A stretch of DNA of 64,000 nt from Chitinophaga varians (GCF_014529945.1 NZ_JACVFB010000002.1:992001-1056000); one strand, 5' to 3'. Positions 45,040 through 55,109 are shown, counted from the first letter of the stretch. Notes: generated by a model not told the origin, from the sequence alone. Numbers and translations are program-made.

Positions 45040-46455
45040 ATGCCTTTCTTTAAACAGGCACAGGTGCGTGTAGTTCACTTTTTTGAACTGTTTCGTATCG
45101 CTGTTGCCGGAACAGAAAAAGAGTTTACAACCGGTAGTATCAACCGGGCAATATTTTTATTGGCTATTCCCATGGTACTGGAGATGGCCATGGAATCGTT
45201 GTTTGCAGTAGTAGACATTTTCTTTGTCAGCCATCTGGGAGTGAATGCCATTACTACTGTTGGGTTAACGGAATCTGTATTGACGCTGGTATATACGCTG
45301 GCGATGGGATTGAGTATGGCAGCTACTGCGGTGGTGGCGCGCCGGACCGGTGAAAAGAACCATGAAGAAGCCGCCCATGCCGCCATGCAGGCGCTGTATG
45401 TGGCGTTGGTACTGTCGGTGGTGATCAGTATCGTTGGATTCGTTTTCTCCCGTCATATTTTATTGTTGATGGGCGCCTCTGTAGAAGTCGCTGATTACGG
45501 TACCGGTTATACGAAAATATTGTTGACCGGTAATCTGGTGATTGTATTATTGTTTCTGATCAATGGTATTTTCCGGGGCGCCGGTGATGCCGCTTTGGCC
45601 ATGCGGTCGTTGTGGCTTGCCAACGGTCTGAATATTGTGCTGTGCCCTTTGCTGATCAACGGTTGGGGCCCGGTACCTGCAATGGGATTGCAGGGCGCTG
45701 CGTTGGCCACCTTCATTGGTCGCGGTACCGGCGTGTGTTACCAGGTATATCACCTGATACGGGGAAAAGACCTGATCCGTATTACAAAACAGCAGCTGTC
45801 GCCCGCCTGGAACACGATCACGTCTATTTTGAAGCTGGCTGCAGGCAGTACGGCACAAATGCTGATCGCCTCTGCCAGCTGGATATTTCTGGTAAGGATC
45901 ATTTCCTATTTCGGCAAAGACGCCGTAGCGGGATATACCATTGCCATCCGGGTGGTGATCTTTACGATCCTGCCGGCCTGGGGGATGGCGAATGCGGCGG
46001 CGGCACTGGTAGGCCAGAATTTAGGCGCTCAACAGCCAGACAGGGCTGAAAAGTCAGTGTGGCGCGCAGCATTCCTGAATATGGTCTTCCTGGGCGTAGT
46101 AGGCCTCATCTTCCTGATGGGGGCGCCGGTGATCATCAGGCTATTCACGCCGGAGGCAGATGTGATCACTTATGGCGTGCAGTGTCTGCGCCTGATGAGC
46201 CTCGGATACGTGTTTTATGCCTATGGGATGGTGATTACCCAATCGTTTAATGGTGCCGGTGATACCCGTACGCCTACCCTGATCAATTTGGTGGCTTTGT
46301 GGATGTTTCAGGTGCCGTTGGCCTACTCTCTGTCGATATGGCTCCATTGGGGCCCGCAGGGCGTTTTCTGGGCCATCGCCATCGCAGAGTCCATGATGGC
46401 TGTAGCGGGAGTACTGTTATTCCGCCGCGGTACCTGGAAAGTAGTAAAGATTTAA
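45040..46455 (+). CDS. MATE family efflux transporter
   Basis: A 471-residue inner-membrane multidrug/toxic-compound exporter of the MATE family, with about twelve membrane segments in two similar halves. The family signatures are NRAIFLLAIPMVLEMAMESLF near the start, VDIFFVSHLG, NGIFRGAGDAALAMR in the first half and SFNGAGDTRTPTLINLV in the second. Drug-cation antiport with H+ or Na+ is expected. The ATG at 45040 is used; the frame extends six bases only to a TTG. Regulation may involve the palindrome over its promoter. Confidence 0.93.
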   Translation: MPFFKQAQVRVVHFFELFRIAVAGTEKEFTTGSINRAIFLLAIPMVLEMAMESLFAVVDIFFVSHLGVNAITTVGLTESVLTLVYTLAMGLSMAATAVVARRTGEKNHEEAAHAAMQALYVALVLSVVISIVGFVFSRHILLLMGASVEVADYGTGYTKILLTGNLVIVLLFLINGIFRGAGDAALAMRSLWLANGLNIVLCPLLINGWGPVPAMGLQGAALATFIGRGTGVCYQVYHLIRGKDLIRITKQQLSPAWNTITSILKLAAGSTAQMLIASASWIFLVRIISYFGKDAVAGYTIAIRVVIFTILPAWGMANAAAALVGQNLGAQQPDRAEKSVWRAAFLNMVFLGVVGLIFLMGAPVIIRLFTPEADVITYGVQCLRLMSLGYVFYAYGMVITQSFNGAGDTRTPTLINLVALWMFQVPLAYSLSIWLHWGPQGVFWAIAIAESMMAVAGVLLFRRGTWKVVKI

Positions 46456-46536
46456 CCCTTTTTGCTTTCTCAGGAAGATGTTACCTTTGCCTGGTTTTGT
46501 ATTAAATTTTAAACTAATAAACTTCAGGAAAGTAAC

Positions 46537-47460
46537 ATGGCTCTTACAGTCGTAGGCACAATGGCGTTTGATGAAATTGAAACGCCCTTTGGTAAATCAG
46601 GAAAAATCATTGGCGGTTCCGCCACTTATATCGCATGGGCTGCTTCTAATTTTGTACAACCGGTTAACCAGGTTTCCGTGGTGGGGGAAGATTTCCCACA
46701 GACTGAGCTGGACGCGCTGACTGCCAGAGGTGTGGCATTAGACGGAGTACAGGTGAAGAAAGGCGAAAAATCCTTCTACTGGTCCGGTAAATACCACATG
46801 GACATGAACACCCGCGACTCGCTGGTGACTGACCTGAACGTATTGGCAGACTTCAACCCGGTTATCCCTGAAAGCTATCAGGGCAGCGAATTCCTCATCC
46901 TCGGCAACCTCACGCCGCAGGTACAGATGAGCGTGATCGACCAGCTGACTGTTCGTCCTAAGCTGATCGTGATGGACACCATGAACTTCTGGATGGAAGT
47001 AGCCATGGACGATCTGCTGAAAGTGCTGAAGAAAGTAGACCTGCTGATGGTGAACGACAGCGAAGCCCGTCAGCTGAGCGGTGAATACTCTCTGGTGAAA
47101 GCAGCCAAAAAGATCCTGACGATGGGTCCTCGTTACCTGATCATCAAAAAAGGCGAGCACGGTGCGCTGCTTTTCCACGAAAACCACGTGTTCTTCGCTC
47201 CTGCCATGCCGCTGGACGAGGTATACGACCCCACCGGCGCCGGCGACACCTTTGCAGGTGGCTTTATCGGTTACCTGGCCAAGACCCGTGATATCTCCTT
47301 TGAGAACATGAAGACCGCGATCATCGTTGGCTCTGCCATGGCTTCCTTCTGCGTGGAGAAATTTGGTACTTCCCGTCTGAAAGAAGTGTCACACGAGGAA
47401 CTGAATGCCCGTCTGGAGCAGTTTGTTCAGCTGGTTAACTTTGATATCGACCTGGTATAG
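46537..47460 (+). CDS. PfkB family carbohydrate/nucleoside kinase
   Basis: A 307-residue ribokinase-fold sugar kinase. It starts ALTVVGTMAFDEIETPFGKS, then has the glycine-rich GGSATYIAWAASNF region, and ends in the PfkB signature 2 DPTGAGDTFAGGFIGYLA with the catalytic Asp. The substrate is unknown (ribokinase-, adenosine kinase- or fructokinase-like). An AGGAAAG ribosome-binding-like sequence precedes the ATG. The gene stands alone between MATE and a convergent nuclease gene. Confidence 0.9.
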   Translation: MALTVVGTMAFDEIETPFGKSGKIIGGSATYIAWAASNFVQPVNQVSVVGEDFPQTELDALTARGVALDGVQVKKGEKSFYWSGKYHMDMNTRDSLVTDLNVLADFNPVIPESYQGSEFLILGNLTPQVQMSVIDQLTVRPKLIVMDTMNFWMEVAMDDLLKVLKKVDLLMVNDSEARQLSGEYSLVKAAKKILTMGPRYLIIKKGEHGALLFHENHVFFAPAMPLDEVYDPTGAGDTFAGGFIGYLAKTRDISFENMKTAIIVGSAMASFCVEKFGTSRLKEVSHEELNARLEQFVQLVNFDIDLV

Positions 47461-47570
47461 AATTACAAATTACGAAGTAGGAATTACGAATTGAGGGCTT
47501 CCTTATAGAGCGGTTATTTGGTAACTTTTCTATAAGGAAGCCCTCAATTCGTAATTTGTAATTCGTAATT
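47461..47570. terminator. Long inverted repeat between convergent PfkB and nuclease genes
   Basis: Arms at 47482-47509 and 47529-47556 are perfectly complementary over 28 bp around a 19-nt loop, with further imperfect AATTAC pairing outside. It probably terminates transcripts from both sides. The arm word AATTACGAATTGAGGGC recurs in the element at 22861-22960. Confidence 0.7.
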
Positions 47571-48360
47571 ATTTAAAAATGCCATTCAAAATGGTCGCGA
47601 GGCGGAGGCCTCCTTTCAAAAGCTGGGTGTTCAGGTCTTCCACAAACACGTAGTTGTAGCGATAGCTGAGTTTGGCGTCAGGTTTGGTGTAGCCATACAC
47701 TTTATCCGCCAGCTGATGAGATTCGAACATCCAGTCGGCGATGGTGCCGCTCTGCAGGGCTTTCACGCGCGCAGGCGTAGCAATGTCGATCGCTTTCGTG
47801 TATTCCGTATAGCTGAGCTGCTGAAAATCGATCAGGTGCTCGTCCCATACCCGGTGCAGGTTGGACGGCTGATTGAACCACATCACATTGATTTTATTGC
47901 CACCCATGTCTTCATCACGGCCAACGTGCAACGGCTGGTGCATGTCGCCCATCAGGTGTACGAGGAATGTCAGGGAGAAGAGTTTCTTTTCTTTGGCCAG
48001 TTGTTTGTTTTTCAGGTCACGGATCATAGCCTGTGTTTCGGTGTACAGGTTTTCATCTGTGGCGGCCTTCAGGAGGCTGTCAAATTCCGCGCGGCTGGCA
48101 CCGGCCGGGAAATCGAGGTAGTGCCATTTGTTGGTATGGTCGTACTGGTGCGTGGTATCGGACTTGATGAAATCCGGCCAGTTAGCGATCATAGGCAGGC
48201 TTTGGCGCCCCAGGATGTTGGCAACGGCTTTTTTAGCCTGTGGAGTCAGGTGCTGCCATGCAATCTCTGCTACAATGCGGTGCCCGTTAGGCCCCCAGGC
48301 AAAGCTGGCTAAAGGGAATAAAAAGGCCAGAATCAGGCCTGTCAGAATCTTTTTTCTCAT
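47569..48360 (-). CDS. S1/P1-type nuclease, exported
   Basis: A 263-residue zinc-dependent nuclease of the S1/P1 family, which cleaves single-stranded DNA and RNA. After the signal peptide the mature N-terminus begins WGPNGHRIVAEIAW, where the N-terminal Trp and following His are zinc ligands. Other ligand motifs are seen: DHTNKWHYLDFP, HLMGDMHQPLHVG and DEHLID. The length is typical. It is probably periplasmic or secreted, for nucleic-acid scavenging. It is divergent from uvrB. Confidence 0.92.
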   Translation of the reverse strand: MRKKILTGLILAFLFPLASFAWGPNGHRIVAEIAWQHLTPQAKKAVANILGRQSLPMIANWPDFIKSDTTHQYDHTNKWHYLDFPAGASRAEFDSLLKAATDENLYTETQAMIRDLKNKQLAKEKKLFSLTFLVHLMGDMHQPLHVGRDEDMGGNKINVMWFNQPSNLHRVWDEHLIDFQQLSYTEYTKAIDIATPARVKALQSGTIADWMFESHQLADKVYGYTKPDAKLSYRYNYVFVEDLNTQLLKGGLRLATILNGIFK

Positions 48361-48464
48361 GAGTAAGTCAGTGATTGAAAGGGCAAAAGTAAAGCTCTTT
48401 TTTTTAACACTTTGGCACGCGTCATTTTAGTATTTTTACATACTGCTCAAATGAAATTTTCAAT

Positions 48465-50516
48465 ATGCCATTTAAGATACATGCGCCTTATGCTCCCGCT
48501 GGTGATCAGCCGGAAGCCATCAGACAATTGACGGAAGGAGTACAGGAGGGTGAACAATATCAGACACTATTAGGGGTGACCGGATCGGGGAAAACCTTTA
48601 CAGTGGCCAACGTTATTCAGAATGTACAGCGCCCTACCCTGGTGCTGACCCACAACAAAACACTTGTTGCCCAGTTATACGGAGAACTCAAACAGTTTTT
48701 CCCGGAGAATGCCGTGGAATACTTTGTGTCCTACTATGATTATTACCAGCCTGAAGCATATATGCCGGTGAGCGATACCTATATCGAAAAGGACCTCGCC
48801 ATTAATGAAGAATTGGATAAGCTCCGACTGAGGGCTACGTCCAACCTGCTTTCCGGGCGCCGCGATATTATCGTGGTGGCCAGCGTTTCCTGTATTTACG
48901 GTATGGGTAACCCCACCGAATATGAAAACGGGATTATCCGGATCCATCAGGGACAGACCTTTAGCCGGAATGCCTTCCTGCATGGACTGGTGAATTCCCT
49001 GTATAGCCGCACTACCGGTGATTTTAACCGAGGTAATTTCCGCGTACAGGGCGATACCGTGGATATCAACCTGCCTTACGTGGATTACGGCTATCGTATT
49101 ACCTTCTTTGGTGATGAGATTGAGGAGATAGAAAGCTTCGATGTGCAGAACGGAAAACGTATCGGCACCATGGACAATGCGGCTATTTTCCCCGCCAATC
49201 TGTACCTCGCGCCGAAAGATATCATGCAGCAGGTGATCTACGAAATACAGGATGAACTGCATGCACAGGTAGAATACTTCAAAGCCAACGGGAAACTGAT
49301 AGAAGCGCAACGTCTGTCCGAAAGGGTGAACTATGATGTGGAAATGATCCGTGAACTGGGCTATTGCAGCGGTATTGAGAACTACTCCCGTTTTCTGGAC
49401 CGTCGTAAGCCTGGTACCCGCCCATTCTGCCTGATGGACTATTTCCCGAAAGACTTCCTGCTGGTGATCGATGAGAGTCACGTGACCATTCCCCAGATAG
49501 GCGGTATGTATGGCGGCGACAGGTCCCGTAAACTGAACCTCGTGGAGTTCGGCTTCCGGCTGCCCTCCGCCATGGACAACCGGCCGCTCAATTTCTATGA
49601 GTTTGAGAACATGGTGAACCAGGCCATCTTTGTGAGCGCTACCCCGGGTGACTATGAGCTGAAGAAAACAGAAGGTATTGTGGTGGAACAGGTGGTTCGT
49701 CCTACCGGCCTGCTGGAGCCGCCTATTGAAATAAGGCCCAGTGTGAACCAGGTAGATGATCTGCTGGATGAAATAGATAAGAGAGTGCTGAAAGGCGATC
49801 GTGTGCTGGTAACCACCTTGACCAAGCGGATGGCCGAAGAGATGGATAAATACCTGGGACGTATCAATATTAAGTCGCGTTACATCCACTCCGAGGTGGA
49901 CACGCTGGAGCGTATTGAGATCCTGCGTGACCTGCGCCTGGGCAATATCGATGTGCTGGTGGGTGTGAACCTGCTCAGGGAAGGACTTGACCTTCCGGAG
50001 GTGTCGCTGGTCGCTATTCTGGACGCCGATAAGGAAGGCTTCCTGCGTGATGAGCGTTCGCTGACGCAGACGGCCGGCCGTGCGGCCCGTAACGTAGACG
50101 GACTGGTGATTTTCTATGCCGATCATATAACCGATAGTATGCAGCGGACGATTGACGAGACCTCTCGTCGCCGGGAAAAGCAGGCGGCTTATAATGTGGA
50201 GCATAATATTACGCCGAGGACGGTACGTAAGAGCAAGGAGCAGATATTGGGACAAACCTCTGTGCTGGAAATCAAGCATTTCGACGAGTCCTCCCCTTAT
50301 GCGGTACATGATGTGTCGCTGGTGGCAGAAGATGCTGTGCAGTTAGCGAAGGAAACGACCGCTTCGGCCAAAACGATCCCGCAGATGGAAAAGGCTATCC
50401 AGAAGGTGAAGAAGGATATGGAAAAGGCGGCAAAAGACCTCGATTTTATGGAGGCTGCCCGTTTACGCGATCAGATGTTTGCCATGGAGCGCGAATTACA
50501 GGATATGAAACAATAA
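48465..50516 (+). CDS. uvrB: UvrB, excinuclease ABC subunit B
   Basis: UvrB (683 residues) is the damage-verifying helicase-like subunit of nucleotide excision repair. It shows Walker A GVTGSGKTFTVAN, the beta-hairpin YYDYYQPEAYMPVSDTYIEK, DESHVTIPQ, the SATPGDYEL motif, the helicase motif VLVGVNLLREGLDLPEVSLV, TQTAGRAARN and a C-terminal UVR domain that contacts UvrC. It has full length and all motifs. It appears monocistronic. Confidence 0.98.
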   Translation: MPFKIHAPYAPAGDQPEAIRQLTEGVQEGEQYQTLLGVTGSGKTFTVANVIQNVQRPTLVLTHNKTLVAQLYGELKQFFPENAVEYFVSYYDYYQPEAYMPVSDTYIEKDLAINEELDKLRLRATSNLLSGRRDIIVVASVSCIYGMGNPTEYENGIIRIHQGQTFSRNAFLHGLVNSLYSRTTGDFNRGNFRVQGDTVDINLPYVDYGYRITFFGDEIEEIESFDVQNGKRIGTMDNAAIFPANLYLAPKDIMQQVIYEIQDELHAQVEYFKANGKLIEAQRLSERVNYDVEMIRELGYCSGIENYSRFLDRRKPGTRPFCLMDYFPKDFLLVIDESHVTIPQIGGMYGGDRSRKLNLVEFGFRLPSAMDNRPLNFYEFENMVNQAIFVSATPGDYELKKTEGIVVEQVVRPTGLLEPPIEIRPSVNQVDDLLDEIDKRVLKGDRVLVTTLTKRMAEEMDKYLGRINIKSRYIHSEVDTLERIEILRDLRLGNIDVLVGVNLLREGLDLPEVSLVAILDADKEGFLRDERSLTQTAGRAARNVDGLVIFYADHITDSMQRTIDETSRRREKQAAYNVEHNITPRTVRKSKEQILGQTSVLEIKHFDESSPYAVHDVSLVAEDAVQLAKETTASAKTIPQMEKAIQKVKKDMEKAAKDLDFMEAARLRDQMFAMERELQDMKQ

Positions 50517-50550
50517 TCCACCTCCTCTTTCATAAACATTATATAGAATT

Positions 50551-50600
50551 ATTTATAATATATCACTGAAGAATTTAAGATTCAGTGATATATTATAAAT
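50551..50600 (+). terminator. AT-rich inverted repeat after uvrB
   Basis: Two 20-bp arms (50551-50570 and 50581-50600) are perfectly complementary around a 10-nt loop, 34 nt after the uvrB stop. The stem has little GC and no U tract. The remaining interval to the amt start (50925) is very AT-rich; I see no gene in it. Confidence 0.6.
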
Positions 50601-50924
50601 ATGTATAAAATTGATATACAGTTACCTACAATAGGTTATCCCGGATTACAGTAACGCCTCTTCCTGATTTTATTGAAAAAATCTTAAGTGACTTCTGTTG
50701 ATTTATAATTACTTGATTATTATACTGTTGTATTTATGATATCGATTGCAAAATACCTTGCTTAGTATTGAAATGAAAGATTAATATTATTATTAAATGT
50801 TATATAATTGACTTAATCCTAATTATCATAGCGATTATTCAAATAATTCTATTTTTAGTCCATTCTATTTGATGTTTTAAATTTCACATCTACTTTTATT
50901 TAAGAAATTTAAAAATCAAATGCT

Positions 50925-52313
50925 ATGAAGAAAAGTTCATTCCAAGACTACCTCCCCTTTATTTTTCTGGCGGTAATAGCAGTAATTGGAATTTTTATTC
51001 CAGCTCTCCCTAATTTTTCAGATGTCAGCAAATATAATACGGCTGATATCGCCTGGATTCTGGTAGCATCTTCCCTGGTATTTTTGATGACGCCCGGCCT
51101 CTCCTTTTTCTATGGAGGAATGGTAAACCGGAAAAACGTGATATCTACCATGATGCAGAGCTTTATAGCCACCGGATTGATCAGTGTGGTATGGGTAGTG
51201 GTTGGATTTAGTCTGGCATTTGGTAAATCTTATCATGGTATCATCGGTTCTCCTTCCACCTTCTTCATGTTTAACCATGTTGGTTCCGGTGAGCCCTGGA
51301 GCCTGGCCCCCACTATTCCGCTGCTGTTGTTTGCGCTCTTCCAGATGAAGTTCGCTATCATCACACCTGCGCTGGTGGTCGGTGCTGTGGCAGAAAGAAT
51401 CCGTTTTACTTCTTATGTACTCTTCATGGTGCTGTTCAGCATCCTGGTATATGCTCCTATTGCACACTGGACCTGGCATCCGGATGGCATTCTCTTTAAG
51501 CTGGGCGTACTGGACTTTGCAGGTGGCACGGTGGTGCATATCTCTGCGGGTTGCGCTGCCCTGGCAGGTGCGCTGGTACTGAAACGCAGAAAGGACCACA
51601 TTGAAAAGAAAGAACTGCAACCGGCTAATATTCCCTTTGTACTGTTAGGCACCGGTCTGCTGTGGTTTGGCTGGTTCGGCTTCAACGCCGGTTCTGCACT
51701 GGGTGCTAATGCGCTGGCGGCTACGGCTTTTGCCACTACCAATACGGCTACTGCTGCTGCTGGTCTCTCCTGGGTGTTCTTTGACGTGATCCGTGGCAGA
51801 AAACCGTCAGCCCTCGGCTTCTGCATCGGCGCTGTAGTAGGTCTGGTGGCCATTACACCTGCTGCTGGTTATGTTGCTATCCCACAAAGTATATTCATCG
51901 GCTTTATTGCTGCTATCGTTTCTAATATGGCAGTTCACTGGAAATCAAAAACCAGTATCGACGATACTCTCGACGTATTCCCCTGTCATGGTCTCGGTGG
52001 TATGGTAGGCATGCTGTTGACCGGCATCTTTGCTACCAAAGCGATGAACCCGGGCGGCAACGATGGCTGGCTGTATGGCAACTTTGAGCTGTTCAAAAAC
52101 CAGGTACTGGGACTGTTGCTGGTGGTGGCTTACAGCTTCACCGTGTCTTATGGCATCTTCAAACTGATCAACTTCATTCATCCACTGCGGGTTTCTGAAG
52201 ATGAAGAAGCGCTTGGCCTGGACGTTACCCAACACAATGAACACTATCATCCTGCCATGCTGAGTGTTACCGACAACGGCTCACTCAAAGAAGAAGAACT
52301 GGTGCACTCCTGA
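50925..52313 (+). CDS. amt: Ammonium transporter (Amt family)
   Basis: A 462-residue Amt/MEP/Rh ammonium channel-transporter with eleven membrane segments. Family motifs: the N-terminal TADIAWILVASSLVFLMTPGLSFFYGGMV, DFAGGTVVHISAGCAALAGA (with the first pore His), FNAGSALG and VFPCHGLGGMVGMLLTG (second His). It takes up ammonium for nitrogen assimilation and is usually induced under nitrogen limitation; no GlnK gene is adjacent. The next gene is an outer-membrane porin that often accompanies amt in Bacteroidota. Confidence 0.96.
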   Translation: MKKSSFQDYLPFIFLAVIAVIGIFIPALPNFSDVSKYNTADIAWILVASSLVFLMTPGLSFFYGGMVNRKNVISTMMQSFIATGLISVVWVVVGFSLAFGKSYHGIIGSPSTFFMFNHVGSGEPWSLAPTIPLLLFALFQMKFAIITPALVVGAVAERIRFTSYVLFMVLFSILVYAPIAHWTWHPDGILFKLGVLDFAGGTVVHISAGCAALAGALVLKRRKDHIEKKELQPANIPFVLLGTGLLWFGWFGFNAGSALGANALAATAFATTNTATAAAGLSWVFFDVIRGRKPSALGFCIGAVVGLVAITPAAGYVAIPQSIFIGFIAAIVSNMAVHWKSKTSIDDTLDVFPCHGLGGMVGMLLTGIFATKAMNPGGNDGWLYGNFELFKNQVLGLLLVVAYSFTVSYGIFKLINFIHPLRVSEDEEALGLDVTQHNEHYHPAMLSVTDNGSLKEEELVHS

Positions 52314-52581
52314 AAAGTGCCACCAGTCATGACCCTCCGTGATAGTAAGTTCTTTGAGTTCGATTCTGACCTTTATCAATTTTATTAAGACGTATAGATA
52401 ATATCCGTTTGAAAGATCTGGAATGGATAATTAATGAGATAGCATGCTGTAAATAGTGAAACGCTTTCTTAATTATCCATTCCTAACTATGTAGCATTAG
52501 CACGCACGCACATCCCCAAAACAATCCGCAGGAGAAGGCCGCATCATTACTTACCATTTTTATCAACCAAACTATAAGTAC

Positions 52582-53664
52582 ATGAAACGAATGCTAACGA
52601 CCTTATTTGTTATGGGTAACACCCTTGTTGCCTGGTCTCAATCTTCTGACACCCTGCCGGCACCGGCATTCAAGATTTCAGGTTCTGCGGACGTCTATTA
52701 TAAATATAACCTGAACGGTAATTATACCGATAATAAAACCAGTTTCACCAACTCCCACAACTCATTTGAATTGGGAATGGTTTCGCTCAAAGTGGAGCAC
52801 GGATTTAAAAAAGGTAGCATAGTGGCCGATCTCGGCTTTGGAAAAAGGGCTGGTGAATTTTCCTATAATGAACCGCCGTCACCGTCAAACGGCTTGTCAA
52901 TGGCCATCAAACAATTATATGTATCCTATCAGCTGACAGAGAAAGTAAAGCTGAGCCTGGGTAGTTACGCTACCCACGTAGGATATGAACTGGTAGATGC
53001 TTACCAGAACCGGAACTATAGCATGAGTTATATGTTTAGCTACGGCCCGTTTTTTAATACCGGGGTAAAAGCAGATATCACCCTCAGTTCTTCCCTGAGC
53101 GCGATGGTAGGCGTGTTTAATCCTACCGATCTCAAATCAGTCACCTTAAACAGTCATAAATATATAGGCGCACAGCTGGGCTTTGCCCCGGCCGAAACGC
53201 CCATCAAACTTTATCTCAACTACCTCGAAGGGAAAGATACGCTGGGCGTGCAAAACCATCAGGTAGATGTGGTGGCCACCTATCAGGTAAATAATGTACT
53301 GGGACTGGGTTACAACGGTACCTACAGCACTTATATGAACACCCGTGCGCCTAAAGAGGACCGCAGTAGTGCCAACTGGTGGGGTTCTGCGCTGTATGTG
53401 AATTGCGACTTCACCCACAAAGTGGGACTTACGCTCCGCGGGGAATATTTCAGTGATAAAGACGGCGTGAAAGTATTTGGCGCCGTACCGGGCGGAGGCA
53501 GTGTAGTGGCGGGCACCTTATCGCTCAATTATAAGGCAGGAAACCTGACCATCATACCGGAGTTCAGGGTAGATAAAGCGTCGGTGGACATTTTTAATAA
53601 ATCAGGTGGAACGCCCACCGGAGTCACAGCAAATGTACTGTTTGCTGCTGTATATCACTTTTAA
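52582..53664 (+). CDS. Outer-membrane beta-barrel porin, OmpL-like (BBP2-type)
   Basis: A 360-residue outer-membrane protein. The signal peptide (TLFVMGNTLVAWSQS) precedes a beta-barrel of alternating strands starting FKISGSADVYYKYNLNGNYTD, with FELGMVSLKVEH, LGSYATHVGYELVDAYQNRNYS and a C-terminal strand ending in FAAVYHF with the terminal Phe typical of barrels. This fits the OmpL-like porin group often encoded beside amt, so passage of nitrogen compounds is a reasonable inference. It is 268 nt after amt; the gap holds no gene that I can see. Confidence 0.8.
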   Translation: MKRMLTTLFVMGNTLVAWSQSSDTLPAPAFKISGSADVYYKYNLNGNYTDNKTSFTNSHNSFELGMVSLKVEHGFKKGSIVADLGFGKRAGEFSYNEPPSPSNGLSMAIKQLYVSYQLTEKVKLSLGSYATHVGYELVDAYQNRNYSMSYMFSYGPFFNTGVKADITLSSSLSAMVGVFNPTDLKSVTLNSHKYIGAQLGFAPAETPIKLYLNYLEGKDTLGVQNHQVDVVATYQVNNVLGLGYNGTYSTYMNTRAPKEDRSSANWWGSALYVNCDFTHKVGLTLRGEYFSDKDGVKVFGAVPGGGSVVAGTLSLNYKAGNLTIIPEFRVDKASVDIFNKSGGTPTGVTANVLFAAVYHF

Positions 53665-53718
53665 AACCAAAATCTGACTGGTATAGGAAAGAGAATACCG
53701 GGAACCCTTACTGTGAAG

Positions 53719-53747
53719 GAGGTGGGCTCAAAAGGCCTGCCTCTTTT
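53719..53747 (+). terminator. Terminator after the porin gene
   Basis: Stem GAGGTGGGC/GCCTGCCTC (two G-T pairs), followed by TTTTG. Confidence 0.6.
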
Positions 53748-53758
53748 GCGCTTTAACA

Positions 53759-53870
53759 CATTAGCCCCGGGCTTCAGCTTGTTGTATCATACACCTCAGC
53801 GGCTTCCGGCTTTCGCCTGTTTCGACAGTTGAATCACATCATAGCCCCGGGCTTTAGCCCGGGGAAATTT
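53759..53870. repeat. REP-like GC-rich palindromic element
   Basis: CCCCGGGCT-TT-AGCCCGGGG near 53845-53867 forms a strong hairpin, and a related half copy (AGCCCCGGGCTTCAGC) sits at about 53763-53778. A GGCTTCCGGCTTTCGCC word lies between. The arrangement resembles REP/BIME repeats spread by RAYT transposases; no transposase gene is in the window. Confidence 0.5.
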
Positions 53871-53912
53871 TATCAGCCGCATGTATTATCTTGCTATAAA
53901 AAAATAAAAACA

Positions 53913-54572
53913 ATGTTACAGCCTTCCACGTTGAAGTTTCTGAAATCACTGAAACAACATAATAATAAGGTCTGGTTCGACGAGCATCGGGATCAGTATC
54001 TGACTGCCAAGACAGATTTTGAAAGCATGGTCCAGCAACTGATAGATGGTATGGCCAAACAGGACGCCACGCTGGACGGGTTACAGCTGAAAGATTGTGT
54101 TTTTCGTATATACAAAGACGTTAGATTTTCGAAAGATAAGACGCCTTACAAAATAAATATGGCCGCATCCTTTCAGGCTGGCGGAAAGAAGTCTACCCTT
54201 GCCGGGTATTATTTTCATCTGGAGCCGGGGGGCAATAGTTTTGCCGGCGGCGGCCTCTGGATGCCACCGGCCCCGGAACTGAAAAAGGTCCGGCAGGAAA
54301 TTGACTACAACTTCGAAGAATTTGAACGCATCATTGCCAATAAAGGTTTTATCAAACATTTCGGAAAGGTAGAAGGCGATGCCCTCAAAACGGTACCCCA
54401 GGGATATCAGAGCGATAATCCCGCTATAGCCTACCTGAAATTAAAAAGCCTCATTGTATCACACCCCATAACGGACGATGCTTGCGTACAGCCATCACTC
54501 GTTCGGGAAATCTTAAAAACATTTGCGCTCATGCAACCGCTGATTGCATTCATTAACCGTGCAATGGACTGA
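53913..54572 (+). CDS. DUF2461 domain-containing protein
   Basis: A 219-residue cytosolic protein with the DUF2461 pattern throughout: FLKSLKQHNNKVWFDEHRDQY at the start, then VFRIYKDVRFSKDKTPYKIN, GYYFHLEPGGNSFAGGGLWMP, and LKSLIVSHPI. The function of the family is not established. The ATG at 53913 follows the REP-like element; the longer frame would have to read through it. It is followed by an inverted repeat shared with a convergent small gene. Confidence 0.88.
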   Translation: MLQPSTLKFLKSLKQHNNKVWFDEHRDQYLTAKTDFESMVQQLIDGMAKQDATLDGLQLKDCVFRIYKDVRFSKDKTPYKINMAASFQAGGKKSTLAGYYFHLEPGGNSFAGGGLWMPPAPELKKVRQEIDYNFEEFERIIANKGFIKHFGKVEGDALKTVPQGYQSDNPAIAYLKLKSLIVSHPITDDACVQPSLVREILKTFALMQPLIAFINRAMD

Positions 54573-54575
54573 CCC

Positions 54576-54663
54576 ATTTAGTCATTTTTTCATTTTGTTA
54601 TTAACTATTGCATTGGGCATAGACATTAAATAGCCAAATAACAAAATGCAAAAATGACTAAAT
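54576..54663. terminator. Long AT-rich inverted repeat between convergent genes
   Basis: Arms 54576-54602 and 54637-54663 are complementary over 27 bp with one mismatch and a 34-nt loop. It is probably a bidirectional terminator. Confidence 0.65.
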
Positions 54664-54665
54664 GA

Positions 54666-54917
54666 TTAGTTTTTGTGAATCAGAAACTCAAACGGACGCG
54701 CTTTTCTGTTCTTCAGTAAATTCTCCTTGTCTGTACGCGCGTGGGCAAACCGTTGATTGTAGACATTTGCCACCTCAATGATAGGAATTATTCCATCCAG
54801 TGTGTCCTGCTGGTCCACGATGTTCATGATTCTGGACACCTGTGAGGAAAAATTGGTGCTCCACTCTTCGGTAAACTTGTGCATTAACAAAAGCTCACGA
54901 TTGGTGTTGGTTTTCAT
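54666..54917 (-). CDS. Small hypothetical protein
   Basis: An 83-residue, mostly helical protein without signal or membrane segment (begins MKTNTNRELLLMHKFTEEW). It is not recognised. Good ATG, its own inverted-repeat terminator and an unconflicted position support it as a real gene. Confidence 0.55.
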   Translation of the reverse strand: MKTNTNRELLLMHKFTEEWSTNFSSQVSRIMNIVDQQDTLDGIIPIIEVANVYNQRFAHARTDKENLLKNRKARPFEFLIHKN

Positions 54918-55109
54918 AGGACTAAAGGGTGTTTTCTGATTAGAAAATAACGAAAATATCCGGCATCTCTCTAAAATTGGACTACTCTTTTTGCAAAAAG
55001 CTTAGTTGGCATAGGATTATGTTATCAAAATTGGATTTTATAAGCCACAAATCAATACTACTTCCGTGTAATTTTTACACTTTGTATGTTATACAATTGT
55101 GAAATATCC

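Noticed and set aside
48675..50309. A 544-codon open frame antisense to uvrB.
   Set aside because: uvrB is certain on the plus strand with all motifs; the antisense product has no domain.
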